A DNA stretch of 64,000 nucleotides from Alphaproteobacteria bacterium (GCA_026400755.1 JAPLOM010000063.1:77349-141348); one strand, 5' to 3'. Counted from the stretch's first letter, positions 32,350 to 41,431 are shown. Translations and numbers: made by a program. The notes: generated by a model not told the origin, from the sequence alone.

Positions 32350-34389
32350 ATGGGCCAGTTCGATGCGCTGCTGAAGCCGCTCAAGCTTCGCAACCTCGTC
32401 ATCCGTAACCGGGTGATGAGCACGGCGCATGCCGCCGGTTTCGGCCAAGACGGCGTGCCCGGCGATCGCTACATCCGCTACCATGAAGAGAAGGCCAAGG
32501 GCGGTATCGGCCTGACCATCTTCGGCGGCTCGTCCTCGGTCGCCATCGATTCGCCCGGCTACATGCGCCAGCTCTATCTGGGCGACGACGTTATCGTGCC
32601 TCACTTCCAGGATTTCGCCGCGCGCATCCATCGCCACGGCGCGGCGCTGATGTGCCAGATCACCCATATCGGCCGGAAGATCGGCTGGGACAACGGACAC
32701 TGGCTCTGGCCCGTGGGACCGTCGCGCCTGCACGAGCCGCTCCATCGCACCTTTCCGAAGGAGATGGAGGACTGGGACATCAAGCGCACGGTCAAGGCTT
32801 ACGGAAGCGCGGCCCTGCGCTGCAAGCAAGGGCATTTGGACGGCGTCCAGATGCTGGGCGCGGGCGGTCACCTGATCGACCAATTCTGGAGCCCGCTCGG
32901 CAATGCCCGCACGGACGCCTATGGCGGCCCACTCGAGAACCGCATGCGTTATGGGCTCGAGGTGATCGAGGAGGTGCGTAAGCAGGTGGGTGACGACTAC
33001 ATCGTCGGCCTGCGGATGGTCGGCGATGAGATGATCGAGGGCGGGTTGACGCCCGAGGAGTGCGTCACCATCGCCACCACCTATGCCAAGACGGGGATGC
33101 TGGATTACCTCGACATCGTGGCCAGCACGACCTTCAATTTGGAGCACCGCACGCGTCACATCCCGGGCATGTGGGCGCCCATCGCGCCGTACCTGCATCT
33201 GGCGGGCGCGATCAAGGCCGAGGTGGACATCCCCATCTTCCACGCCACGCGCGTGCTCGATGTGCAGACCGCCGCGCGCGCGATCGAGGAAGGTCACATG
33301 GACATGGTGGGCATGACGCGTGCCCACTTCGCCGATCCGCACATTGTGAAGAAGCTGACCGAAGGGCGGGTGGACGACATCCGCCAATGCATCGGGGCCA
33401 GCTATTGCAACGATCGTTCCTCCACGGGTAAGGAAGTGGTCTGCATCCAGAACGCGGCGACCGGCAAGGAAGCGATCTTGCCCCACGTCGTCGCCAGGAC
33501 GCCCGCCCGCAAGACCGTGGTGGTCGCGGGCGGTGGGCCCGGCGGGCTCGAGGCCGCGCGCGTGGCGGCCGAGCGCGGTCATCGCGTTGTGTTGTTCGAG
33601 GCGTCGGATCGCGTCGGCGGCCAGATCAACATCGCCAGCAAGGCCACTTGGCGCGAGGCGCTTTCGGGCATCCCGCGCTGGCTCGACCAGCAGGTGCGCA
33701 AGTTAGGCGTGGATGTCCGGCTCGGCGCCGAGGCCACCAAGGCGCGCGTGCTGGCCGAGAAGCCCGATTACGTCGTGGTCGCGACGGGCGGCACGCCCGC
33801 CATCGGCCGCTTCAAGGGCATGGAGTTGGCCGTCAGCACGTGGGACGTGCTGGAGGGCCGTGCGGCACCGGGCGAGAACGTGCTGATCTTCGACGACAAC
33901 GGCGACCACCAGGCCGCCTCGGCGGCCGAGGTGCTGGCCCAGCGCGGCGCCAAGGTGGAACTGGTCACGCCTGACCGTATGGCCATGGCGCGCATCGGCT
34001 ACAACAACCTCGGCGTGCATCTGCGCGAGCTGCACCGGATGGGCGTGGTGATCACCACCGACATGCGCCTGGTCAACGTCTACCGCGAGGACAACACGCT
34101 GATCGCGGTCCTGCGCGACGAGCACTCCAATGCCGAGGAAGAGCGCGCAGTCGATCAGGTGGTCGCCGAATACGGCGTCAAGCCGCGCGACGGTCTTTAT
34201 TGGGACCTGCGGCCGCTGTCACGCAATCTGGGCGAGGTCGATCCCGACCGCTTCGCTGCCGGCCTGCCGCAGGAGACGGTGACGAACCCGGCGGGCGCGT
34301 TCGCGCTCTATCGTGTCGGGGACGCGGTCGCGGGGCGGAACGTCTATGCCGCCATCCACGATTCACTACGGCTGGCCAAGGATTTCTAG
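32350..34389 (+). CDS. Trimethylamine dehydrogenase / N-methylproline demethylase-like flavoprotein
   Basis: A 679-residue enzyme with an old-yellow-enzyme FMN barrel (1-340: PLKLRNLVIRNRVMSTAHAA, then MCQITHIGRKIGW, then GNARTDAYGGPLENRMRYGL), a short Fe-S segment, and a C-terminal FAD/NAD Rossmann pair (KTVVVAGGGPGGLEAARVAAE near 392; NVLIFDDNGDHQAASAAEVL near 513). In trimethylamine dehydrogenase the cluster uses four Cys spaced Cx2Cx2Cx12C. Here Cys347, Cys353 and Cys365 are present but the second position is Ala350. My recollection is that N-methylproline (stachydrine) demethylases share this feature, which would fit the methylated-amine setting, but the substrate is not proven. 2,4-dienoyl-CoA reductase is less likely. 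Confidence 0.88.
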   Translation: MGQFDALLKPLKLRNLVIRNRVMSTAHAAGFGQDGVPGDRYIRYHEEKAKGGIGLTIFGGSSSVAIDSPGYMRQLYLGDDVIVPHFQDFAARIHRHGAALMCQITHIGRKIGWDNGHWLWPVGPSRLHEPLHRTFPKEMEDWDIKRTVKAYGSAALRCKQGHLDGVQMLGAGGHLIDQFWSPLGNARTDAYGGPLENRMRYGLEVIEEVRKQVGDDYIVGLRMVGDEMIEGGLTPEECVTIATTYAKTGMLDYLDIVASTTFNLEHRTRHIPGMWAPIAPYLHLAGAIKAEVDIPIFHATRVLDVQTAARAIEEGHMDMVGMTRAHFADPHIVKKLTEGRVDDIRQCIGASYCNDRSSTGKEVVCIQNAATGKEAILPHVVARTPARKTVVVAGGGPGGLEAARVAAERGHRVVLFEASDRVGGQINIASKATWREALSGIPRWLDQQVRKLGVDVRLGAEATKARVLAEKPDYVVVATGGTPAIGRFKGMELAVSTWDVLEGRAAPGENVLIFDDNGDHQAASAAEVLAQRGAKVELVTPDRMAMARIGYNNLGVHLRELHRMGVVITTDMRLVNVYREDNTLIAVLRDEHSNAEEERAVDQVVAEYGVKPRDGLYWDLRPLSRNLGEVDPDRFAAGLPQETVTNPAGAFALYRVGDAVAGRNVYAAIHDSLRLAKDF

Positions 34390-34392
34390 CCG

Positions 34393-36804
34393 CTATTCGG
34401 CGGCGGCGGCCTTTTTTGCATCCCGTCCACCGTCGCCCGGCAGGCGCACGCCGTCGAACGGCACGCCCACCACCGTGGCCGCGCAGCTTTTGCCCAGGAT
34501 CTCGACCGTGAGTTTGCGCCCGGGCGCGGCCAATTCAGCCGGCAAGGATGCAAACGCGCAGCTTTTGCCGTGGCGATCGTGTCCGCCTGAAGCGACCAAT
34601 CCCACCGCGCGATCGCCGTCTAGCACGGCATCGTTGAGATAAGGGTCGGCATCGCCTCCCTCGACAGCCAAGCACACCACCCGCCGTGCGGATTTGCTCG
34701 CTGTATCGTGCTTTTCATCGATGAGACGCACGAATCCCGCCTCGGCGACCGTCGTGGTTGTGTCGAAATCCCAGCCTTCGCGCGGGAATCCGGCCTCGAG
34801 CTGCAAGGCTTCCTGCGCGCGCAGTCCGACATCGCCGAGGCCGTGAGCCGCACCCGCCGACATCAACGCGTCGTATAGCGGTGCGAGGGAGGGGGCGGGG
34901 ACATGCAGTTCCCAGCCGTCCTCTCCGAACGCAGTGAATCGCAGCGCCAGGACGCGGGCCATGCCCAGATCGATCGCGCGCGCAGTACCCCACGGAAACG
35001 AATCCTCGGACAATGTTCCGCCCGCTGCGCTCTCTAGAATTTCCCGCGCGCGCGGCCCAGCTAGAAGAAGCGATCCCATCTGCTCAGTACGATTGCGCAA
35101 AGATGTGTCCGCATCGCGCAGCAGGTTGCGCCACAACCAATCGAAGTGCCGCACCTCGTGCTCGGCCGGTCCCATCAGGCGGAAGCGCTCGGCATCCAGA
35201 CGCACGACCATCAGTAACGCCGCGATACCGCCTTTGGGTGTGAGGAACGGCATGAAGCGCACCTCGCCGTCGCGTGCCGGCAAGATGCCCGCGGACAGGC
35301 CGGCCAGGGCTTTCGCCGCGCCTTTACCGACGAGTTCAAAGACCGAGCGGCCGGTGCGGTCGAGCAGACCCGCGCCTTCGCGCACGCGCCGGCATTCCGC
35401 GTCCACGTGCCGCGCCCAATCGGGCCGGCCGAAGCGTGACGTTTCCGTCGGCTCGGTGCCCTCGGGCGCGAACCACAGCGGCGTTTCCCAACCGTTGCGC
35501 GCACCGAACAGGGCGCGCTTCGCGCGCTGGCGTTCGTAAAGCGGGCCGGTCTTGCCGAGCCGGCCGGAGCCGCGTTCGCCATGGGGATAGTCGATGGCGC
35601 CCGCGAATTTGTGGCCCACGCGCACGACGGCGTAGGTGAATTCCTTGGTGGCATAGGGGCCGTAGCGGCGCACGTCGATGGGGGCGGGGTCCAGGCTGGT
35701 CTCGCCCTCGGCGATCCATTCGGCGATCACGCCGGTCGCGCCCGACTGCATGATGCCGGCGGAGAAACCCGCGGCCATGAAGAAGTTGCGCAGGCCCGGC
35801 ACCGGCCCCACCAATGGTGCGTGGTCTGGCGTGCGGCTGGTGGGGGCGTTGTAGACCATCTTGATGCCGAGTTCGCCCAACAGGGGAACGCGGGCGATAG
35901 CGCGGTCGACGAAATCTTGTGACCGCTCCCAATGCGGCGGCAGAACCTCGCGGCCGAAAGCGGGCGGAATGCCGTCGATGCCCCAGAATTCGGGTTCGTG
36001 CTCGTAGACGCCGGACAGAAGCCCCTTGCCCTCCTGCCGCACGTTGAAGCCGCCAAGCGGGTCTCGCAGTGTGGGCAGCTCGCGCGACAAGGCCGCGATC
36101 AGGGGCGAGCTTTCCGTCACCAGATGCTGGTGCAGAAAAATGACGAAAGGCAGCTTCAGGCCGACCAGCGCCGCCACCTCGGGCGCCCACATGCCGGCCG
36201 CGTTGACGACGATCTCGGCCGTCAGCTCGCCCTTGTCCGTCGTGATGCGCCATTCGCCGGTGGGAAGATGCTCGAGCGCGGTGACTTTGGTGTTGGTGCG
36301 AATCTTGGCGCCGTGCTGCCGCGCCAACGTGGCCATGGCGTAGGTCGCGCTCGACGGATCGGCGCTGCCGCAGCCGGGCGTGAAGGCACCGCCCAGTACG
36401 TCGTGCAGTTCGATGAAGGGGAAGAGGGCCTTGATCTCCTTGAGGCCGATCAGCTCCATGTCGACGCCTAGCGACTTGGCCTTCGCGTAGGCGCGGCGAT
36501 GTTCGACCATGTGATCGGGAACAGTAGCGAGCCGGATGCTGCCGGCCTCGTGGAAGCCAATTGGATGGCCCATCTCTGTGGCCAGCGTCTTGTAGAGCTC
36601 GGTCGTGGCCTTTTGCACGCGTGTCCAGAAGGCGCTGCTGGAATAGTGCGAAAGATTGCCCGCGGCGTGCCAGGTGGCGCCTGCGGTCAGTTCGGTCTTT
36701 TCCAAAAGGACGAGGTCGGTCCAGCCGCGCTTGGCCAGATGATAGAGGATTCCGCAGCCGACAATGCCGCCGCCGATGATGGCCACCCGTGCGTGAGTCG
36801 TCAT
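34393..36804 (-). CDS. Dimethylglycine dehydrogenase-like flavoprotein, copy 3
   Basis: An 803-residue third paralogue, on the minus strand and convergent with the flavoprotein before it (3 nt between stops). It begins MTTHARVAIIGGGIVGCGIL and keeps GATWHAAGN, the His expected for covalent FAD, DVRRYGPYATKEFTYAVV, and the GcvT-like half with YPHGERGSGRLGKTGPLYER, GARNGWETPLWFAPEGTEP and LRAQEALQLEAGFPREGW. It ends with an extra basic tail, RLPGDGGRDAKKAAAAE. It is divergent from the ABC-transporter operon across 178 nt, so transporter and enzyme may share regulation. Substrate is probably another N-methylated amino acid. Confidence 0.92.
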   Translation of the reverse strand: MTTHARVAIIGGGIVGCGILYHLAKRGWTDLVLLEKTELTAGATWHAAGNLSHYSSSAFWTRVQKATTELYKTLATEMGHPIGFHEAGSIRLATVPDHMVEHRRAYAKAKSLGVDMELIGLKEIKALFPFIELHDVLGGAFTPGCGSADPSSATYAMATLARQHGAKIRTNTKVTALEHLPTGEWRITTDKGELTAEIVVNAAGMWAPEVAALVGLKLPFVIFLHQHLVTESSPLIAALSRELPTLRDPLGGFNVRQEGKGLLSGVYEHEPEFWGIDGIPPAFGREVLPPHWERSQDFVDRAIARVPLLGELGIKMVYNAPTSRTPDHAPLVGPVPGLRNFFMAAGFSAGIMQSGATGVIAEWIAEGETSLDPAPIDVRRYGPYATKEFTYAVVRVGHKFAGAIDYPHGERGSGRLGKTGPLYERQRAKRALFGARNGWETPLWFAPEGTEPTETSRFGRPDWARHVDAECRRVREGAGLLDRTGRSVFELVGKGAAKALAGLSAGILPARDGEVRFMPFLTPKGGIAALLMVVRLDAERFRLMGPAEHEVRHFDWLWRNLLRDADTSLRNRTEQMGSLLLAGPRAREILESAAGGTLSEDSFPWGTARAIDLGMARVLALRFTAFGEDGWELHVPAPSLAPLYDALMSAGAAHGLGDVGLRAQEALQLEAGFPREGWDFDTTTTVAEAGFVRLIDEKHDTASKSARRVVCLAVEGGDADPYLNDAVLDGDRAVGLVASGGHDRHGKSCAFASLPAELAAPGRKLTVEILGKSCAATVVGVPFDGVRLPGDGGRDAKKAAAAE

Positions 36805-36982
36805 GATGTTCCGCGCTTTCCTCGAAGGATAAAAATACTATGAGCCATCATCTCGTCTGTCATTGGCCTTAATCGCATGGCGATAGGCCGGGCTGCTTTC
36901 CGCGATGCGGCCGTTGCAGCATGATGTCCAAGAGCCGGAACGGACTTTTTAGTTTTCTGGCTCATATCAGGGGGAAAACTTC

Positions 36983-38086
36983 ATGGGCAAGAAAACTGGG
37001 CTTATCGATATCACAAAGAAATGCGCCGGGCCGACCCGCCGCACGTTCCTTGCTGCCTCCGGCGCCACTATTGCCACCGCGGCCGTAACCAGCGGTCCTC
37101 TCATCATTGTGCCCGGCAAGGCCAAGGCCGCCGAGCGCGTCGTGTTCGCGACCTGGGGCGGGCAGCTCCAGGAATCGATCACCGAAGCCTACATCAAGCC
37201 GTTCATGAAGGAGACGGGCATCGAGGTCGTCGTCACCGGCGCTCCGGATCTGGCGAAGATCACCGCCCAGGTGAAAGCAGGCGACGTCGAAACGGATATC
37301 GCCGAGATGGCGGGCAGCTACCTCGCTTCGGGCGAGAAGAACGGCTTGTGGGAGCCGGTCGACACCAAGATCGTCAATCGTTCCGACGTTGTCTTGCCGA
37401 TGTTTAACCGGCAGATGTCGCAGGCCTATTAAACCTATGCCGGCGGTATCGGCTATTCCGAGGAGCGGAACCCGGGCGACAAGCATCCTTCGACATGGCC
37501 GGAATTCTGGGACCCGAAGAAATTTCCCGGCCGGCGCGGCCTGCGCTCCCGTCCCGGCGAGACGTTCGAGATGGCCTTGATGGGCGATGGCGTCCCGGGC
37601 AGCAAGGTGTATCCGATCGATGTCGATCGGGCATTCAAGTCGCTGGATAAGATCAAGCCCTACGTCTCGCATTGGATCGCCGAGACGCCCAAGACCGTGA
37701 CCCTGATCCAAGGAAATGAGTGCGACTTCACCTATACCTTCAACGGTCGCGTCTATTTCGCGAACCGCGAGGGCGCGAAGCTTGGCTTCTCGTTCAAGCA
37801 GAACTACATCGCGCCGAGCTGGTTGTCGGTCGTCAACAAAGCGCGCAACAAGGAAGCGGCGTTCAAGTTCATGAACAGCTGCCTCAATCCCGAGCGTCAG
37901 GCGCACTTTGCTTCGCTCATGACCTATGCGCCGGTCGTGAAGTCGGCGGACAAGTTGGTCCCCGCCAACATCAAGAAGCTCCTGCCCGAAGCCAACAATC
38001 CCGACAACTGCGTCGAGAATGTCGAGTGGTGGGCGGACAAGAACGAAGAGCTGACCAAACGCTTCAAGGAATGGCAGATGGTCTGA
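36983..38086 (+). pseudogene. ABC transporter substrate-binding protein gene with an in-frame nonsense codon
   Basis: The frame runs from ATG 36983 to 38086 and matches the next gene along its whole length, but a TAA at 37430-37432 interrupts it after 149 codons. At exactly the same offset (447 nt from the start) the intact paralogue has TAC, so one base change explains the stop. The start carries a Tat signal, GPTRRTFLAASGATIATAA. After the stop the frame continues normally, TYAGGIGYSEERNPGDKHP to RFKEWQMV, with no other lesion. A recent loss is implied. The truncated product would be an exported, non-functional N-terminal lobe. Confidence 0.9.
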
Positions 38087-38094
38087 GTAAATTT

Positions 38095-38124
38095 ATGGGA
38101 GGGCCTGCTTCGCGGCCCTCCCAT
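38095..38124 (+). terminator. Stem-loop after the broken binding-protein gene
   Basis: ATGGGAGGGCC at 38095-38105 and GGCCCTCCCAT at 38114-38124 are perfect 11-bp arms around an 8-nt loop, 8 nt after the stop. The following CTTGTC is a poor T-tract. It could terminate, or attenuate and protect the 3' end of the upstream message. Confidence 0.6.
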
Positions 38125-38429
38125 CTTGTCCCGCGGCGCATCACAGTTTTGCCCGGCCGGCGGGTGCAAACGCGGTTTACATCGGATGGCGATTGCGGCC
38201 CCGCTCAGATTGACTTTTGTTGCGTTGCGGTGATTGACTCGTGACCTAAAGCTCACGATAAGAGCTAGGAATACGGGCGGGTCACGGGGAGGCACGCTGG
38301 TTAGGGCGATTTGCGCAAAGCATCGGCTCTGAGTCGGCGATCCGTTTTACCGTTCGGCGATATTGATGGACGCGGCGCAAGCTCCGCTTTTGCGGGGTTT
38401 GTGGACGTGCACATCGTCGAAATGGCGCG

Positions 38430-38448
38430 GGATGGAAATTTTCCATCC
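38430..38448. promoter_or_regulatory. Perfect palindrome upstream of the intact binding-protein gene
   Basis: GGATGGAAA and TTTCCATCC form 9-bp inverted arms around a single T, ending 29 nt before ATG 38478. The symmetry and size suit a homodimeric repressor site. No copy was seen upstream of the broken paralogue at 36983. Confidence 0.5.
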
Positions 38449-38477
38449 TGCTAGAACCGATCAGGGGGTGTTGTTTC

Positions 38478-39581
38478 ATGGCCAAGAAGACAAAGTTCAT
38501 CGACATCACGAAGAAGACCGCGGGCCCAACCCGCCGCACGTTCCTCGTCACCTCTGGCGCCACCATTGCCGCCGCGGCCGCGACCAGCGGCCCGCTCATC
38601 ATCGTGCCCGGCAAGGCCAAGGCCGCCGAGAAGGTCGTATTCGCGACGTGGGGCGGTCAGCTTCAGGAGTCGTTGACCGAGGCTTACATCAAGCCGTTCA
38701 CCAAGGACACGGGTATCGAGGTCATCGTGACGGGCGCGCCTGACATGGCGAAGATCACCGCCCAGGTGAAGGCGGGCGACGTCGAAACCGATATCGCCGA
38801 TCTGGCTGGCAGCTATGTCGTTCCGGGTGACAAGAACGGCCTGTGGGAGCCAGTCAATACGAAGATCGTGGACCGCTCCAATATCCTGGATCCCAAGTTC
38901 AATCGCGCCAACCAGCAGGGCTACTACACCTACGCTGGCGGCATCGGCTATTCCGAGGAGCGTAATCCCGGCGACAAGCATCCGTCGAATTGGGTGGAGT
39001 TCTGGGATGTGAAGAAGTTCCCGGGCCGCCGCGGCCTGCGCACCCGTCCCGGTGAAACGCTCGAAGTGGCGCTGATGGGCGATGGCGTTCCCGGCAACAA
39101 GGTTTATCCGATCGACGTCGAGCGTGCGTTCAAGGCGTTGGACCGCCTTAAGCCGAACGTTACGAACTGGATCGCTGAGACGCCCAAGACGGTCACCCTG
39201 ATTCAGGGCAACGAGACTGATTTCACATACGCCTACAACGGCCGCGTTTACTTCGCGAACCGTGAGGGCGCGAAGTTGGGATGGGCGGGCGACCAAGCGT
39301 ACATCGCGCCCAACTGGATTTCGGTGGTTCAGAAGGCGCGCAATAAGGAGGCGGCGTTCAAGTTCATGAACAGCCTGCTGAATCCGGAACGCCAGGCCCA
39401 TTTCGCGAAGCTGATGACCTATTCGCCCGTCGTGAAGGGTGCGGACAAGTTCATTTCGCCCGAGGTGAAGAGGCTGTTGCCGGATCCGCTTAACCCGAAC
39501 AGCTGCTTCGAGAACGTAGAGTGGTGGGGCGACAAGAACGAAGAGCTCACCAAGCGCTTCAAGGAATGGCTGATGGTCTGA
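38478..39581 (+). CDS. Tat-exported ABC transporter substrate-binding protein (PotD/spermidine-putrescine type)
   Basis: A 367-residue periplasmic binding protein. The N-terminus has a twin-arginine signal, GPTRRTFLVTSGATIAAAAA, with a likely cleavage after KAKA (about residue 49). The mature part EKVVFATWGGQLQESLTEAY and KPFTKDTGIEVIVTGAPDM is typical of the polyamine/iron/thiamine-type binding proteins. It is the intact copy of a tandem pair and is followed by two permeases and an ATPase on the same strand. Export through Tat implies folding in the cytoplasm. Ligand is not certain: a polyamine-like or methylated amine compound fits the neighbours. Confidence 0.93.
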   Translation: MAKKTKFIDITKKTAGPTRRTFLVTSGATIAAAAATSGPLIIVPGKAKAAEKVVFATWGGQLQESLTEAYIKPFTKDTGIEVIVTGAPDMAKITAQVKAGDVETDIADLAGSYVVPGDKNGLWEPVNTKIVDRSNILDPKFNRANQQGYYTYAGGIGYSEERNPGDKHPSNWVEFWDVKKFPGRRGLRTRPGETLEVALMGDGVPGNKVYPIDVERAFKALDRLKPNVTNWIAETPKTVTLIQGNETDFTYAYNGRVYFANREGAKLGWAGDQAYIAPNWISVVQKARNKEAAFKFMNSLLNPERQAHFAKLMTYSPVVKGADKFISPEVKRLLPDPLNPNSCFENVEWWGDKNEELTKRFKEWLMV

Positions 39582-39597
39582 CGCGGGTCGGGCCTAA

Positions 39598-39646
39598 CCG
39601 CCGAGGCTAGCTCCGGCGCGTCTCGCGCCGGAGCTAGCCTCGGCGG
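39598..39646 (+). other. Perfect 22-bp hairpin between binding-protein and permease genes
   Basis: Bases 39598-39619 are the exact reverse complement of 39625-39646, with a five-base loop GTCTC (or 23 bp and a TCT loop if the outer loop bases pair). The arm includes CTAGCTCCGGCGC. It starts 17 nt after the binding-protein stop and has no T-run after it, so it is not a standard terminator. Such intra-operon stem-loops commonly protect the upstream mRNA from 3' exonucleases, giving more binding protein than permease. Confidence 0.85.
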
Positions 39647-39707
39647 CCTCCGCGCGGCGTCTGCTCGAATTAACTTAATCCCTTTGGTTTAGGCAGGAAT
39701 CGTATTG

Positions 39708-40556
39708 ATGCTTGAGCGGCGCGCTCAACGCTTGGCGATCATGTTCGTCGCACCCGCGACGATCTTCATGTTGGCCGTCTTCCTGATTCCGCTCTGGAAG
39801 GTGGTTTCGCAAAGCTTCACGACCATGGACGGCCATTTCACGTGGGCCGGCTATGCCGAACTGAAGACCAGCATCCTGTTCGCCAAGGTGATGTGGAACA
39901 CCATCGAGATCAGCTTGATGGCGACGGTGGTGACATTGCTGTTCGCCTATCCCCTGGCCTATTACCTGGCCAAGCAGCCGCCCCGCCGGCGGGCTTACCT
40001 GATGGTATTCGTCTTGCTGCCCTTCTGGACCAGCGTCCTGGTCAAGAGCTTTGCCTTCATGGTGGTGCTGGGTGAAAACGGCTTCATCAACCAAGGCCTA
40101 CGCGCGATCATTGGCGGCGACTTGCCGATCAAGCTCCTGTTCAACCGGACGGGCGTCATGATCGGCATGACGCACTATTTCATTCCCTTCATGGTCTTCC
40201 CGATCCTGACCAGCCTTTTGGCGCAAAGCCCGGATCTGCCGAAGGCGGCTCAGCTCATGGGCTCCGGGGCCATGCGCATCTTCTTCAAAATCACGCTGCC
40301 GCTCAGCATGCCGGGCGTCATGGCCGGCAGCCTGCTGACCTTCATCCTGTCGCTGGGTTTCTTCATCACGCCGTCTCTCATGGGCGGTCGCAAGGACATG
40401 ATGATGGCCAACCTGGTCGACTTCTATATGCGTGAGACGCTGAATTGGCCGGTCGCCGCGGCGATCGCCTGTCTGCTGCTGCTGCTGTCGTTGGCGTTTA
40501 TTGGACTTCTCACGCGCATCCCGGGCGGCAAAAGCGTCCTGGGCGAGGCGGGCTGA
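39708..40556 (+). CDS. ABC transporter permease, PotB type
   Basis: A 282-residue inner-membrane permease with about six transmembrane segments, from FVAPATIFMLAVFLIPLW near the N-terminus to ACLLLLLSLAFIGLLT at the end. The cytoplasmic EAA-type loop for ATPase contact reads AAQLMGSGAMRIFFKITLPL (about residues 181-200). The ATG at 39708 has AGGCAGGA upstream; a TTG one codon earlier is in frame. The next permease starts 1 nt after its stop. Confidence 0.93.
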   Translation: MLERRAQRLAIMFVAPATIFMLAVFLIPLWKVVSQSFTTMDGHFTWAGYAELKTSILFAKVMWNTIEISLMATVVTLLFAYPLAYYLAKQPPRRRAYLMVFVLLPFWTSVLVKSFAFMVVLGENGFINQGLRAIIGGDLPIKLLFNRTGVMIGMTHYFIPFMVFPILTSLLAQSPDLPKAAQLMGSGAMRIFFKITLPLSMPGVMAGSLLTFILSLGFFITPSLMGGRKDMMMANLVDFYMRETLNWPVAAAIACLLLLLSLAFIGLLTRIPGGKSVLGEAG

Positions 40557-40557
40557 C

Positions 40558-41364
40558 ATGGGTGGTGGAGAAAAGCCCGTCGGCGCCGCGATGAACCCCT
40601 GGGGCATCTTCAGCACGACTGTTGCGTGGTTCATTCTGCTCTTCTTGATGCTGCCCAGCTTCGTCGTCGTGCCGATGTCGTTTGGCGGCAAGTTCGAGAT
40701 GATGTTCCCGCCAACCACGTTTGACACGATCCTGTACGAACGCTTCTTCAGCACTGGCAATTGGATCGCCACCACCATCACCAGCTTCAAGGTCGCCATT
40801 GGCGCCACCGTCCTGGCCCTTCTTTTGGGCGTGCCGGCCGCCTATGGCATCGTGCGCGGCACCTATCCGGGCAAGAAGATCGTTGCGCTGTTCCTTCTCA
40901 GTCCGATCCTGGTGCCGGTGATCGTTTTGGCCTTGGGCATGTATCTCTACTTGGCCAGTTTCAAGGCCACAGGCACGGATTTCGGTTTAATCATCGCTCA
41001 CGGCGTGCTGACCACGCCGTTCGTGATCGTCACCTGCATGGCGGGCCTGCGGCACATCGATCCTAATCTCGAAACGGCGGCGACCATCATGGGCGCCTCG
41101 GTGATGCAGACCTTCTTCAAAGTCACCTTGCCGCTGCTGAAGTCCGCCATGTTCGCGGGTGGTCTGTTCGCCTTCCTGATGTCCTTCGACGAGGTTGTCG
41201 TGGCTTTCTTCATCACGGAGGCCAGTACGATGACTTTGCCGGTCAAGATGTACAGCAGCATCAAGTGGGAGATTTCGCCGATCCTGGCGGCTATCTCCTC
41301 GCTTCTGACGTTTCTGTCGCTGGTGGTCTGCTTGATTGGCGCCGCGGCACAGAAGAAGTCATGA
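40558..41364 (+). CDS. ABC transporter permease, PotC type
   Basis: A 268-residue second permease subunit with about six membrane segments (AWFILLFLMLPSFVVVPMSF first) and an EAA loop ETAATIMGASVMQTFFKVTL (about 175-194). It begins 1 nt after the first permease and ends 67 nt before the ATPase gene. Together they form the usual heterodimeric channel of a polyamine-type importer. Confidence 0.93.
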   Translation: MGGGEKPVGAAMNPWGIFSTTVAWFILLFLMLPSFVVVPMSFGGKFEMMFPPTTFDTILYERFFSTGNWIATTITSFKVAIGATVLALLLGVPAAYGIVRGTYPGKKIVALFLLSPILVPVIVLALGMYLYLASFKATGTDFGLIIAHGVLTTPFVIVTCMAGLRHIDPNLETAATIMGASVMQTFFKVTLPLLKSAMFAGGLFAFLMSFDEVVVAFFITEASTMTLPVKMYSSIKWEISPILAAISSLLTFLSLVVCLIGAAAQKKS

Positions 41365-41431
41365 GCGTTTTAACAGTTCTTTATTTCGAGACGGCGGCGC
41401 CCCGAGGGGCCCCGGCCGGAGGGAGGTTCTG

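Larger units (their letters stand above)
38087..38477 (+). promoter_or_regulatory. 391-nt gene-free region with the likely promoter of the intact ABC operon
   Basis: No credible gene lies here. After the stem-loop, TTGACT (38234-38239) and GATAAG (38257-38262) are 17 nt apart and resemble a sigma-70 promoter. The spacer holds CGTGA/TCACG arms (38240-38244 and 38253-38257) that could be an operator. A GC hairpin with TTTT loop lies near 38385-38400 and a longer palindrome near 38430. Having its own promoter would let the second binding-protein gene be expressed despite decay of the first. Confidence 0.45.

Noticed and set aside
37430-37432. Recoding or read-through of the TAA in the first binding-protein gene
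   Set aside because: TAA is not a known selenocysteine or pyrrolysine codon, no stimulatory structure was seen, and the tandem copy has an ordinary Tyr codon there.
39598-39646. Calling the 22-bp hairpin a rho-independent terminator
   Set aside because: No T-run follows either arm and the permease genes continue on the same strand.
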